From the NCBI RefSeq assembly GCF_013177455.1, contig NZ_CP053660.1, forward strand, positions 2,790,001 through 2,854,000: a stretch of DNA of 64,000 nucleotides, in the 5' to 3' direction. Numbering within the stretch: position 1 is the stretch's first letter; each line of letters starts with the position of its first letter. This document shows positions 42,780 to 51,526 of the stretch, one piece after another. The notes below the pieces were generated by a model. That model worked only from the letters and a program-made list of their open reading frames with translations. It had not been told where the DNA came from and made no database searches. Position numbers and translations under genes: made by a program. The stretch is from Nocardioides marmotae (lineage in GTDB: Bacteria; Actinomycetota; Actinomycetes; Propionibacteriales; Nocardioidaceae).

Positions 42780-43949
42780 TCAGACGAACAGGGCCGGGCT
42801 GGCCTCGCCGCCGAGGTCGTCGGTCGACCAGCCGGTGTAGACGTTCTCGGCGACGTTGCAGATGTGGCTGAGCCCCACCTGGAGGTCGCGCCAGTAGCGC
42901 TCGTTGGGGAAGTCGGTGCGGATGCCGCTCGCGCCGCAGATCTTGAACAGCCGGTCGATCGCGTCCGCGGCGCGGCGCGAGGCGCGCACCTGGTCGCGGC
43001 GGAAGGTCAGCCGCTGGGCGCGGGTGATCTCCCCGCCCCTGGTGACGTACTCCTGGAGCTCGACCGCGGAGGTGAGCAGGTGGCAGCGGCTGGCGGCGAT
43101 GTCGGCGGCCGCCTCGGCGTACGTCGTGAGCTGGGTCGGGTCGGTCTTGCCCACGATCCCGTCGGCGGAGACGCGGCCGGCGAGGTAGTCGCGGTAGGCG
43201 CCGAGCGCGCCCTGGGCGATGCCCTGGGTGGCGGCCGCGACCGCGGCGGAGAAGACGACGGGGAACTTCAGCCGGTAGAGCGGCTTGCCCTCCTGCCGGT
43301 GCTCGTAGCCGCCGGCCGACATCGTGCTCGCCTCGACGACGCGGTGCTCGGGGATGAACACGTCGGTCATCGCGACGTCCTTGGAGCCGGTGCCGAGCAG
43401 GCCCATGACGTTCCAGGAGTCCTCGATGATCTCGTAGTCCGCGCGCGGGATCACGAAGTGCCGCACGTCCGGCGGCATGCCGGGCTGGCCGTCCTCCCCC
43501 ACGACGATGCCGCCGAGGATGACCCAGCCGGCGTGGTCGGTGCCGGTGGAGTAGGGCCACCGGCCGGTGAAGAGGAAGCCGCCGTCGACGCGGGTCGCGC
43601 GCCCGATCGGGGCGTACGGCGAGGCGGTCCAGGTGTCCTGGTCCTCGCCCCAGATCTCCTCCTGCATGCGCGGGTCCATCATCGCGATCTCCCACGGGTG
43701 GACCCCGACGACGCCGGCGACCCAGCCGGCCGACGGGGACGCCGCGCCGACCGCCATCGAGGCCTCGAGGAAGTCGGCCAGCGTGGCCTCGTGCCCGCCG
43801 TGCTCGACCGGCTGGAGCAGCCGCACCAGCCCGGTCTCCTTCATCGCCTCGACCGTGCGATCGGTCAGCCGTCCCAGCCGGTCGCTCGGCACGGCCTCCT
43901 CGCGGAGGACGTCGGCGGCCTTGTGGACCTTCTCCACCACCTCGTGCAT
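42780..43949 (-). CDS. HsaA-like flavin-dependent monooxygenase, oxygenase component (copy 1)
   Basis: 389 residues with the acyl-CoA dehydrogenase fold of two-component oxygenases (HsaA, HpaB-group D). Typical blocks: GLVRLLQPVEHGG, GAASPSAGWVAGVVGVHPW, FTGRWPYSTGTDHAGWVILGG, GTGSKDVAMTDVFIP and a C-terminal RYWRDLQVGLSHICNVAENVY. It would hydroxylate a phenolic ring with reduced flavin from a separate reductase; no reductase is adjacent, so the fused one at 33501 may serve. The ATG at 43949 lies 89 bases downstream of a motif TGTAGCGATCACTACG (44038-44053) shared with the third IclR gene. It is co-transcribed with the extradiol dioxygenase. Confidence 0.88.
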   Translation of the reverse strand: MHEVVEKVHKAADVLREEAVPSDRLGRLTDRTVEAMKETGLVRLLQPVEHGGHEATLADFLEASMAVGAASPSAGWVAGVVGVHPWEIAMMDPRMQEEIWGEDQDTWTASPYAPIGRATRVDGGFLFTGRWPYSTGTDHAGWVILGGIVVGEDGQPGMPPDVRHFVIPRADYEIIEDSWNVMGLLGTGSKDVAMTDVFIPEHRVVEASTMSAGGYEHRQEGKPLYRLKFPVVFSAAVAAATQGIAQGALGAYRDYLAGRVSADGIVGKTDPTQLTTYAEAAADIAASRCHLLTSAVELQEYVTRGGEITRAQRLTFRRDQVRASRRAADAIDRLFKICGASGIRTDFPNERYWRDLQVGLSHICNVAENVYTGWSTDDLGGEASPALFV

Positions 43950-44037
43950 GGGTTCCTCATCTCTGCTGCGCGGCGGGGCCGCGAGGGGTTCGGGGGTGAT
44001 CGCCGGGCCGGCTGCGCCGAGCTCGACACCGGGGCTC

Positions 44038-44053
44038 TGTAGCGATCACTACG
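44038..44053. promoter_or_regulatory. IclR operator-like motif before the hsaA/hsaC-like operon
   Basis: TGTAGCGATCACTACG. The core AGCGATCACTACG is identical at 51353-51365 and nearly so at 51459-51474 (TGTATCGATCACTACA), both upstream of the IclR gene at 51527. Confidence 0.6.
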
Positions 44054-44082
44054 GGAAACGTAGGAGCGTGTGACCTGGGCCA

Positions 44083-44121
44083 CCACCGCCGCGTGCCGGG
44101 GGACGGCACACGGCGGGGTGG
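44083..44121 (-). terminator. hairpin terminator of the ABC transporter operon
   Basis: Interrupted stem with arms near CCGCCGCGTGCCG and CGGCACACGGCGG, 29 bases beyond the permease stop at 44150. Confidence 0.6.
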
Positions 44122-44149
44122 CGCCCGGCGCAGGGGGCGCCGGCCGGGA

Positions 44150-45223
44150 TCAGCGCGCGCGGGAGCGGTCGCGGACGACCTTGGCCAGGGCGACGGCGAC
44201 GACCAGGCCGGCGCCGTAGAAGACGTTCTGGATCCAGCCGGCGTAGCCGAGCAGCTGGAGGCCGAAGATACCGGTGGTCAGGAAGTAGATCGCGACCATC
44301 GTGCCGATCGGGTTGAACGCGCCCGGCTGCACCACGGCGGTGCCGAGGAAGACCGCGGCCAGGGCCGGGAGCAGGTAGGAGTTCGACGTCGAGGAGTCGA
44401 AGCCGCCGACGGTCGCCACCAGCACCAGGCCGGCGAGACCGGCGAGCAGCCCGGCGACGACGTACGCCCCGAACCGGACGCGGTGCACGCGGATCCCGGC
44501 CAGGCGGGCCACCTCGGCGTTGGCACCGACGAAGACCATCGAGCGACCCAGCGGCGTCCAGGCCAGGACGTAGGCGATGAGGGCGGCCAGCGCGATGCCG
44601 TACCAGAAGGAGACCGGCATGCCGAGCACGTCGCCGATCGCGATCTTCGCCAGGCCGGGGCTGCTGACCGAGACGATCGTCGAGCCCGAGACCAGCTGCG
44701 CGACGCCGGTGAGCAGGGTGGCCATGCCGAGGGTGACGACGAAGGAGGAGACGTCGAGCACCACGACGAAGAAGGCGTTGACCGCCCCGGCGAGCACGGC
44801 CGCGCCGACGCCGAGGAGGCAGGCCAGCACGATGTTCATCCCGTGCACCCCGGCCAGGACGGGGATGACCGTGGCGGTGATGCCCATCATGGCCGCCACC
44901 GAGAGGTCGAACTCGCCGACGACGAGGGTGACCAGCGCCGACATCGCCAGGAACACCAGCACCTGCTGGGAGCCGAAGATCGAGGAGAACGTGCCGCTCG
45001 TGCCGAACGTGTCGGGCACCTGGGCGTAGAAGTAGAGCGCCATCACCGCCCAGACGCCGATGAGGGCGTACTTCGAGGCGAGCGTGCGCAGCAGCCCGCG
45101 GGTGCCGCCGGAGCGGGGCGACTCGCCCTGGACGGGCGCCGGCGCGACCGCTCCGTCGTCGGCGAGGATCCGGGGCGCGGTCTCGTCGTCGCTGACGAGG
45201 TGGCCGACGGTGGACTCAGGCAT
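44150..45223 (-). CDS. sugar-type (CUT2/RbsC-like) ABC transporter permease
   Basis: 357 residues. After a 45-residue hydrophilic N-terminus come about ten hydrophobic helices with the BPD_transp_2 signature in the middle (GEFDLSVAAMMGITATVIPVLAG) and NAEVARLAGIRVHRVRFGAYVVAGLLAGLAG in the cytoplasmic loop that contacts the ATPase. The start overlaps the end of the ATPase gene by eight bases, so the subunits are coupled. It forms the membrane channel for the solute bound by the lipoprotein encoded upstream. The substrate is unknown; members of this class carry sugars, but also autoinducer-2 and other small polar compounds. Confidence 0.92.
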   Translation of the reverse strand: MPESTVGHLVSDDETAPRILADDGAVAPAPVQGESPRSGGTRGLLRTLASKYALIGVWAVMALYFYAQVPDTFGTSGTFSSIFGSQQVLVFLAMSALVTLVVGEFDLSVAAMMGITATVIPVLAGVHGMNIVLACLLGVGAAVLAGAVNAFFVVVLDVSSFVVTLGMATLLTGVAQLVSGSTIVSVSSPGLAKIAIGDVLGMPVSFWYGIALAALIAYVLAWTPLGRSMVFVGANAEVARLAGIRVHRVRFGAYVVAGLLAGLAGLVLVATVGGFDSSTSNSYLLPALAAVFLGTAVVQPGAFNPIGTMVAIYFLTTGIFGLQLLGYAGWIQNVFYGAGLVVAVALAKVVRDRSRAR

Positions 45224-46754
45224 GCGGGGCTCCGGTGGTCGTGGGGGTGGCGTAGACGGCCTCGAGCAGCGCGTCGGGGTCGTCGGTGTGCATCTCCCGC
45301 GGCTCGACGCCGGGGTGGAGCACGAGGACCCGGTCGCAGATCTCGACGAGGTCGGTGGGTTCGGTGCTCACGAGCAGCACGCCGCGGCCGGCCGCGGCCG
45401 CCGCGCCGATCGCCCGCAGCAGGTCGGCCCGGGCGCCGACGTCGACGGCCTGGGTCGGCTCGTGGAGCACGAGCAGGTCGGGGTCGGTGGAGAGCCACTT
45501 GGCGAAGAGGACCTTCTGCTGGTTGCCGCCGCTGAGCTCCTTGACCAGGTCGTCACCCGAGCGGGCCTTGATCCCCAGCCGGCGCACCGCGTCGTCGGTC
45601 AGCTCCTCCTGCCAGCCCCGCTTGACCAGCCAGGCGGTCCCCCGGCGGCGCAGGCTCGGCAGCGCCAGGTTGTCGCGCACGCTCAGCTCGACCGCCAGCC
45701 CGTCGCGCACCCGCCGCTCGGGCACCAGCGCGATGCCGGCCCGCAGCGTCTGCGCGACACCCGCGCGGGTCAGGTCGACCCGCCCGGTCGGGGTGACGAC
45801 GGTGCCGGAGGTGGCGGGCACCGCCCCCGCGAGGAGGTACGGCACCTTCTCGAAGCCCGTGCCCGGCAGGCCGGTCAGGCCGACCACCTCGCCGCGGCGG
45901 ACCGTGACCGAGAACGGCCGCCCGTCGACCGCGAGGTCGGTGACCACCGCGGCGGGCTCGTCGCCGGCCGGGCGCGCCGACGGCGTACGCGTGACCGCGT
46001 CGACGGTCTTGCCCAGCATCCGCCGGGCAAGGTCGGCCTCGGCCAGCTCGGCGGTCGGCAGGGCCGCGCCGGCGACCCGGCCGTCGCGCAGCACCGTCAC
46101 CCGGTGGCTGAGGGTCAGCACCTCCTCGAGGTTGTGGCTGACCATCAGCACCGCGGTGCCGGAGCCGACGACGCGGCCGAGCAGGTCGTGCATCCGGGCC
46201 AGGTCCTCCCGTGGGAGGGCGCGGGTCGCCTCGTCGAGGATCATCACGCCCTCCCCCGGCACCGTGCCGCGCAGCGCGCGGGCGATCGCCACGCCCGCGC
46301 GGTGGGCCGGAGCCAGGTCGCCCACGAGCGTGCGCGGGTGGACCGGGATCTCGAGGCGGGCGAGGATCTCGGCCGCGACCTCGTCCTGGCGACGCCAGTC
46401 GATCCGGCCGGTGAGCCGGGAGCGGACGAAGCCGCCGATCCCGACGTTCTCGCTGACGGTGAGGTGGTCCAGCAGCCCCATGTCCTGGTGGACCACGGAC
46501 AGGCCGGCGGCCTGCGCGGCCCGCCACCGGACGGGCAGCGCCAGCGGCTGCCCGTCCACCTCGAGGCTCATGCCGGGGTCCGGCGAGTGGTAGCCGGTCA
46601 GGATCTTGACCAGCGTGGACTTGCCCGACCCGTTCTGACCCACCAGCGCGTGGATCTCCCCCGGCCGGACGACCAGGTGGGCGTCCTGCAGCACCGTCGT
46701 GGGGCCGAAGGTCTTGCTGGCGCCACGGGCCTCCAGCCGAGGGAGGTCGGTCAT
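45216..46754 (-). CDS. RbsA-like ABC transporter ATPase, two nucleotide-binding domains
   Basis: 512 residues with two fused ABC domains. The first has a good Walker A (GQNGSGKS, residues 39-46) and Walker B (VMILDEATRAL), but its signature motif is degenerate (DLAPAHRAGVAIARAL instead of LSGGQ). The second has the degenerate Walker A normal for RbsA-type proteins (GLTGLPGTGFEK) and a canonical LSGGNQQK, but reads LHEPTQAVDVGA where LDEPT is usual, so the Walker B aspartate is replaced by histidine. ATP hydrolysis may thus depend on one composite site. ATG at 46754, three bases from the lipoprotein stop. Confidence 0.92.
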   Translation of the reverse strand: MTDLPRLEARGASKTFGPTTVLQDAHLVVRPGEIHALVGQNGSGKSTLVKILTGYHSPDPGMSLEVDGQPLALPVRWRAAQAAGLSVVHQDMGLLDHLTVSENVGIGGFVRSRLTGRIDWRRQDEVAAEILARLEIPVHPRTLVGDLAPAHRAGVAIARALRGTVPGEGVMILDEATRALPREDLARMHDLLGRVVGSGTAVLMVSHNLEEVLTLSHRVTVLRDGRVAGAALPTAELAEADLARRMLGKTVDAVTRTPSARPAGDEPAAVVTDLAVDGRPFSVTVRRGEVVGLTGLPGTGFEKVPYLLAGAVPATSGTVVTPTGRVDLTRAGVAQTLRAGIALVPERRVRDGLAVELSVRDNLALPSLRRRGTAWLVKRGWQEELTDDAVRRLGIKARSGDDLVKELSGGNQQKVLFAKWLSTDPDLLVLHEPTQAVDVGARADLLRAIGAAAAAGRGVLLVSTEPTDLVEICDRVLVLHPGVEPREMHTDDPDALLEAVYATPTTTGAPHA

Positions 46755-46756
46755 CG

Positions 46757-47935
46757 TTACTTCACGCCCCAGGCCTGCAGGAAGACGTCCTTGAACCGGT
46801 CGTCGCCGAACCAGTCGGGGGTGAAGTAGGCCTCGTCGGTCAGCTCGAGGTCGCCGACGTTGTCCTGCGTGAAGTCGCGGGTGACCATCTCGTCGGCCGG
46901 GAGGACCTCGTCGCCGGCGAGCAGCTGCATCAGGCCGTTGGCGTACTTCCAGCCCTCGTAGATCACCGGGGTGCCGAGGTCGGAGGCCTGCTGGCCGTCG
47001 CGGACCCGCTGCAGGCCGGCGAGGTCGGAGCTGGAGGAGAAGACCTTGACCTGCGCGGCCTTGCCGGAGCTCTGCAGGCCCTGCATGGCCGGCGGGACGA
47101 AGCTGTCGACCGGCACGATCAGCGCATTGGTGTCGGGGTTGGCGACCATCGCCGCGCTCACCGCCGAGGGCAGCTTGTCGACGTTGGCGGTGGTGAAGTC
47201 CGCGGTCGCGACGCCGCAGGTCGGGCACAGCTCCTTGAACGTCGCCACGCCCTGCTCGCTGGCCTCGCGGGTGGTGGTGGAGTCCATCAGCCGCAGCCAG
47301 AGCACGTTGGTCTCCTCGCCGCCCTGGGCGAGCGCGGACATCGACATGGCGTCGTACAGCTGACCGATGCGGCCGGTGTTGTCGTAGAAGGCCAGCGTCT
47401 CGTCGGACTCGCGGCCGCCGGTCGGCTCGACGCCGCCGACGAGGACCGGGACGCCCTTCTTCGCCAGCGCGTCGAAGGCGGTGCCGGCCATCGCGTAGTC
47501 GATGAACAGCGACACGACCGCGTCCGCGCCCTGGTCGCCGGCCTGCTTGAGGCAGTCCGCGACCGCGGTCGGGGTGAACTTGCCGTCGCAGATCGTCGCC
47601 GTCGCGCCGACGGCCTCCATCGCGTCCTGGATGCCGACCGCCACGCCGTGGATGACCGGGATGTTGTCGCCGAGCGGGATGACGGTGACCTTCTTGCCGG
47701 CCAGGTCGGGCGTCGAGGAGAGCGCGGGCTCCGCGGGGTAGTCGGTGACCTCCGCACCCATCCCCGCGATGAACTCCTCGGCCTTCGCGATGCCGCTCGC
47801 GCTGTCCTCGGCGTTGCCGCCGCTGCCGCTGTCGGCCTGGACGTTGTCCTGGGCGCAGGCGCCGAGCATGCCCACGAGCGCCGCGGTCGCGAGCAGTGCC
47901 GCGCCCCGCCGGACGAGGTGACGATGAGGTGACAT
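46757..47935 (-). CDS. substrate-binding lipoprotein of the ABC transporter
   Basis: 392 residues. The signal peptide ends at LGAC with Cys27 for lipid attachment. A Ser/Gly/Asn-rich linker precedes a type I periplasmic-binding fold (KVTVIPLGDNIPVIHGVAVGIQDAMEAVGAT; FIDYAMAGTAFDALAKKGVPVLVGG; NPDTNALIVPVDSFVPPAMQGL). The ATG at 47935 has AAAGGA nine bases upstream. It is the first gene of the importer operon and its promoter is in the 213-bp divergent space to the MFS gene at 48149. The ligand is not deducible, but the acidic, Trp/Tyr-containing C-terminus is unlike ribose-binding proteins. Confidence 0.88.
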   Translation of the reverse strand: MSPHRHLVRRGAALLATAALVGMLGACAQDNVQADSGSGGNAEDSASGIAKAEEFIAGMGAEVTDYPAEPALSSTPDLAGKKVTVIPLGDNIPVIHGVAVGIQDAMEAVGATATICDGKFTPTAVADCLKQAGDQGADAVVSLFIDYAMAGTAFDALAKKGVPVLVGGVEPTGGRESDETLAFYDNTGRIGQLYDAMSMSALAQGGEETNVLWLRLMDSTTTREASEQGVATFKELCPTCGVATADFTTANVDKLPSAVSAAMVANPDTNALIVPVDSFVPPAMQGLQSSGKAAQVKVFSSSSDLAGLQRVRDGQQASDLGTPVIYEGWKYANGLMQLLAGDEVLPADEMVTRDFTQDNVGDLELTDEAYFTPDWFGDDRFKDVFLQAWGVK

Positions 47936-48148
47936 GTGGTTGTCCTTTGCCGTGCGCGGCCGCTGCGGCCGCTGGGTGGTGGTCGTCGGTGGTGTTCGCC
48001 CGAGAACGAGCCGACCTTGGAACGTCGTGGCGCGTGTCACACAGCACCGCGTGCCGCTCCGCGGACCGCCGGCCCCGACCCGGCCGGCCGTGCCGCGGAC
48101 AGGCACACCGCCGTCGTACGCCGCCGGGCCACCCGAGAAAATGCAGCC

Positions 48149-49423
48149 GTGACCGCTTCCCCCACCGACGACCAGGACACGACCCCGCAGCGCACCGCTC
48201 CCGCTCCGGCTGCCGCCCCGGCCGAGCTCTCCCGTGCCGTGCTGATCACCCTCGGCGCGCTCACCGCGGTCGCGCCGCTGGTGACCGACCTCTACCTGCC
48301 CGGACTGCCGGACCTGGCCCGGTCGCTGGGCACCTCCGAGGCGATGGCGCAGCTGACGATGTCGGTCTGCCTGGTCGGGCTCGCGCTCGGGCAGCTGGTC
48401 GCCGGGCCCTGGAGCGACCGGGTCGGCCGGATGCGTCCGCTGCGGTGGGGCGTGGTCGTGCTGACCATCACCTCGCTGCTGTGCGCGGTCGCCACGAACG
48501 TGTGGGTGCTGCTCGCGCTGCGGCTGGTCCAGGGCCTCGCCGGCGCCGCGGCGATGGTGGTCGCCCGCGCCATCGTGCGCGACGTGTACGACGGCGCGCG
48601 GGCCGCCAAGGTCTTCTCCGACCTGATGCTGGTCATGGGCCTGGCGCCCGTGCTCGGCCCGATGCTCGGCGGGCAGCTGCTCGCGGTGACCGACTGGCGC
48701 GGGATCTTCGTCTTCCTCGGCGTCGTCGGGGCGCTGCTGGTCGCGGCCTCCTGCCTGGTGCTGCACGAGACCCGGCCGGCGCGGACGCCCAGCCAGGCCC
48801 CGGTGCGCCGCCGGGCGCTGCGCCGCCTGGTCGCCGACACCCGGTTCCGCGGGTTCCTCGTGATGAGCGCGCTGTTCGGCGTGGTGCTCTTCGGCTACAT
48901 CTCGATGAGCTCCTTCGTGCTCCAGGACGACTACGGCCTCGGCCCGGTCGCCTACGCCTGGGTCTTCGGCGCCAACGCCGCCGGCATGATCGTCGGCAGC
49001 CAGGTCAGCGCCCGGCTGGTGGGCCAGGTCGGCCCCGCGGCGCTGCTGCGGGCCGGGGTGCTCCTCATCGCGGGCGCGTCGGTGGCCCTGGCCGTGGCGT
49101 TCGCGCTCGACGCGCCGCTCGCGGTCGTCGTGGTGCCGATGTGGCTGGTGCTCGCCGGGCTCGGCATGTCGTTCGGCAACAGCACCGCGCTCGCCCTCAC
49201 GCCGCACGCCGCCGACGCCGGCTCCGCCGCCGCGCTGCTCGGCGCCAGCCAGTTCCTCCTCGGCGCCGCGGTCCCGCCGCTGGTCTCGATCGGCGGGGTC
49301 TCCGGGCCCCTGATGGGCATCACCATGGCGACCGCCGGGGTCGGCGCGCTGCTCGCCCTGGTGCTGGTGATCCTGCCGCGGCTCGGCCCCGACGCCCGCG
49401 GCCGCGCCCGCACCCCTCACTAG
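48149..49423 (+). CDS. Bcr/CflA-like MFS drug exporter
   Basis: 424 residues, 12 helices. The pattern VAPLVTDLYLPGLPDLARSLGTSEAMAQLTMSVCLVGLALGQLVAGPWSDRVGRM is that of the Bcr/CflA group; motif A follows helix 2 (GPWSDRVGRMRPL) and motif C is AGLAPVLGPMLGG-like (VMGLAPVLGPMLGGQLL). It exports small drugs or metabolites by proton antiport. The GTG at 48149 has no ribosome site, but GAAAAT upstream could act as the -10 of a leaderless message. It is divergent from the ABC operon and is followed 43 bases later by the double TetR gene, which may regulate it. Confidence 0.88.
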   Translation: MTASPTDDQDTTPQRTAPAPAAAPAELSRAVLITLGALTAVAPLVTDLYLPGLPDLARSLGTSEAMAQLTMSVCLVGLALGQLVAGPWSDRVGRMRPLRWGVVVLTITSLLCAVATNVWVLLALRLVQGLAGAAAMVVARAIVRDVYDGARAAKVFSDLMLVMGLAPVLGPMLGGQLLAVTDWRGIFVFLGVVGALLVAASCLVLHETRPARTPSQAPVRRRALRRLVADTRFRGFLVMSALFGVVLFGYISMSSFVLQDDYGLGPVAYAWVFGANAAGMIVGSQVSARLVGQVGPAALLRAGVLLIAGASVALAVAFALDAPLAVVVVPMWLVLAGLGMSFGNSTALALTPHAADAGSAAALLGASQFLLGAAVPPLVSIGGVSGPLMGITMATAGVGALLALVLVILPRLGPDARGRARTPH

Positions 49424-49466
49424 ACTGGCGCCGCCGCCGTGCGGCACCCCCACCCGGAGCGGAGCC

Positions 49467-50759
49467 ATGGCACGCAAGACCACCCGTCAGCACTCGCAGG
49501 GCGAGGCGTCCCGACGGACGATCCTCGACGCGACGCTGCAGATCGCGGGCGAGCGCGGCTACGTCGGCACCACGATGGCGAAGGTGACCAAGGCGAGCGG
49601 GCTGCCGGCCAGCTCGGTCTACTGGCACTTCCGCAACAAGGACGAGCTGCTCGCCGACGCCCTCGACCACGGCTACCGCCGCTTCGCCGACGAGCAGTCG
49701 CTCTGGCTCGACCACGACCCCGAGGCGCCGCTCGAGGACCGCGTGCTGCGCGAGCTCCGCCGCACCACCCGGGCGCTCGACGAGGACCCCGACTTCTGGC
49801 GGATGGGCCTGCTGCTCGCCCTGGAGACCGGCCCGGCCGTCGGCAGCGGCCCCCGCGAACGCTTCCTCGACGTCCGCGAGCGGGCGATCGCCCGGCTCGT
49901 CTCGTGGTGGCACGCCCAGCTCGGCGCCACCCCCGGCACGGCCGCCCACGCGCACACCCTCGCGCTGCTCACCGTCGCCAGCACCGACGGGCTGTTCCTC
50001 GCCCACCAGTCCGACGTCCAGGAGGACCTCGGACCGCTGGTCCAGGCGCTCGCCCGCGGCCTCGCCGCCGCGGCCCGGCACCTGGTCGCCGACGAGCCGG
50101 CGCCGCGACGTACCGGCCGGCGCGTCCCGCCCGTCCGCCTCGTCGTCGCCGACCCCGACTCCGGGCGGGAGAAGCTGCTGCGCGCGGCCGCCGACGTCGC
50201 CGCCGCCAGCGGGTACGACGGCGCGGGCATCGCCCGGATCTGCGAGCAGGCGGGCCTGCCGGCGAGCTCGCTCTACTGGCACTTCAAGGACAAGGACGAC
50301 CTGCTCGCGTCGGCCATCGAGCACTCCTACCAGGAGTGGTACGTCGCCCAGCCGGCCTGGCTGCCGCCGGACCCCGGCACCCGCTGGCAGGACGAGCTGC
50401 GCGACCACTTCGCGGTCAGCCTGCGCAGCCTGGCCGAGCGGCCGCTGTTCCTGCGGCTGGGCCACCTGCTCCTGCTGCTGCGCCGCGAGCAGCCGCCCGC
50501 GGCGCGGGCCCGCTTCGTCGGCGTCCGCCGGCAGGCGCGGCTGGTGCAGGAGCAGTGGTTCGCGCAGGTCCTGGGCCCCGACGCGCTGCCCGGCACCGCC
50601 GACGCGCTCGGCCTGCTGACGATGGCCCTCTCCGACGGGTTGTTCTTCTCCAACCAGCTCGACGAGCCGACCTGGGACGTCGGGGTCTTCACCGAGCTGC
50701 TCGTCACGATGCTCGACGCCGCCTCCTCCGTGCCTGCGTCGGAGGTGGGCGCCTCGTGA
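49467..50759 (+). CDS. TetR-type regulator with two complete TetR units in one chain
   Basis: 430 residues. Two TetR helix-turn-helix domains are present: about 15-62 (ILDATLQIAGERGYVGTTMAKVTKASGLPASSVYWHFRNKDELL) and about 235-282 (LLRAAADVAAASGYDGAGIARICEQAGLPASSLYWHFKDKDDLL), each followed by its own helical ligand domain of about 150 residues. A normal TetR is about 200 residues, so this is an internal duplication or fusion that makes an obligate covalent dimer. The ATG at 49467 has GGAG upstream. The next gene overlaps its stop by four bases. Likely targets are the upstream exporter and its own operon. Confidence 0.9.
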   Translation: MARKTTRQHSQGEASRRTILDATLQIAGERGYVGTTMAKVTKASGLPASSVYWHFRNKDELLADALDHGYRRFADEQSLWLDHDPEAPLEDRVLRELRRTTRALDEDPDFWRMGLLLALETGPAVGSGPRERFLDVRERAIARLVSWWHAQLGATPGTAAHAHTLALLTVASTDGLFLAHQSDVQEDLGPLVQALARGLAAAARHLVADEPAPRRTGRRVPPVRLVVADPDSGREKLLRAAADVAAASGYDGAGIARICEQAGLPASSLYWHFKDKDDLLASAIEHSYQEWYVAQPAWLPPDPGTRWQDELRDHFAVSLRSLAERPLFLRLGHLLLLLRREQPPAARARFVGVRRQARLVQEQWFAQVLGPDALPGTADALGLLTMALSDGLFFSNQLDEPTWDVGVFTELLVTMLDAASSVPASEVGAS

Positions 50760-51172
50760 GCGACCTCGCCCCTGATCTCGACCTGTCTGCCGCAGAGGCG
50801 GTCGCGCAGGCCGCCCTCGCCGCGGCCCGGGCCGCCGGGGTGCGCGTCAGCGTGGCGGTCGTCGACGCGCGCGGCGCCGACCTGGTGGTGCTCCGCGACG
50901 ACGGGGCGTCCTGGTTCACCCCCGGGGTGGCCCGCGCGAAGGCCGCCACCGCGGCCGCGATGGCCGCGCCGACCGCCGCGCTCGGCGACCTCCGCACGGC
51001 GTACCCCGAGCTGGCCGACCTGGTCGACGACCAGCTCCCCCACCGGTTCACCACCCTGCCCGGCGGCGTACCGCTGACCCGGGACGGGCGGACCGTCGGC
51101 GCCGTCGGCGTCAGTGGCGCCCACCCCGACCAGGACGTCGCCTGCGCCGAGGCCGGCGCCGCAACCCTCTGA
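50756..51172 (+). CDS. GlcG/HbpS-family protein
   Basis: 138 residues (PF03928-type fold): LSAAEAVAQAALAAARAAGVRVSVAVVDARGADLVVLRDDGA, then RAKAATAAAM and GGVPLTRDGRTVGAVGVSGAHPDQDVACAEAGA at the C-terminus. Family members bind haem (HbpS) or corrinoids, or occur in diol, glycolate and aromatic catabolic operons as accessory proteins. The GTG at 50756 overlaps the TetR stop (GTGA), so the two are coupled. Specific role unknown. Confidence 0.85.
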   Translation: MSDLAPDLDLSAAEAVAQAALAAARAAGVRVSVAVVDARGADLVVLRDDGASWFTPGVARAKAATAAAMAAPTAALGDLRTAYPELADLVDDQLPHRFTTLPGGVPLTRDGRTVGAVGVSGAHPDQDVACAEAGAATL

Positions 51173-51182
51173 CCCCTGCCCC

Positions 51183-51342
51183 GCCGAGTAGGCACTTCTG
51201 ACCGGCCGAGTCGGCACTTCTGGACGGCCGAGTCCGCACTTCCTGCCGGACGGCGCCGGAAGTGCGTTCTCGGCGCGCCACAGGTGCCGACTCGGCCCGT
51301 CAAAGGTGCCCAGTCGGCGGGCAGGAAGGGCGGTCTCGGCGG
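51183..51342. repeat. cluster of AAGTGCCGACTCGGC-type elements in both orientations
   Basis: About six diverged units in the gap after the GlcG-like gene: GCCGAGTAGGCACTTCTG, GCCGAGTCGGCACTTCTG and GCCGAGTCCGCACTTCCTG in one direction, then CAGGTGCCGACTCGGC and related forms in the other. Same family as 21345-21407. The remainder of the gap 51173-51526 holds the IclR operators. Confidence 0.85.
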
Positions 51343-51352
51343 ACTTCTGTGG

Positions 51353-51474
51353 AGCGATCACTACGCCGATCGGCCGCGCCCTAGCGTCCCGGCGGCAGGC
51401 ACAGGCGCGGCATTCCGCTGAGTGGGAGGACATGTTGTCCGAAGTCCTGGACGTTCCCTGTATCGATCACTACA
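51353..51474. promoter_or_regulatory. two operator-like motifs upstream of the third IclR gene
   Basis: AGCGATCACTACG at 51353-51365 and the palindromic TGTATCGATCACTACA at 51459-51474, 162 and 53 bases before the IclR start at 51527. The same core lies before the hsaA/hsaC-like operon. Confidence 0.6.
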
Positions 51475-51526
51475 GTGACACGCACCACAAGGTGATCGCG
51501 GTCACGCCGCGAGTCAGGAGAGCACC

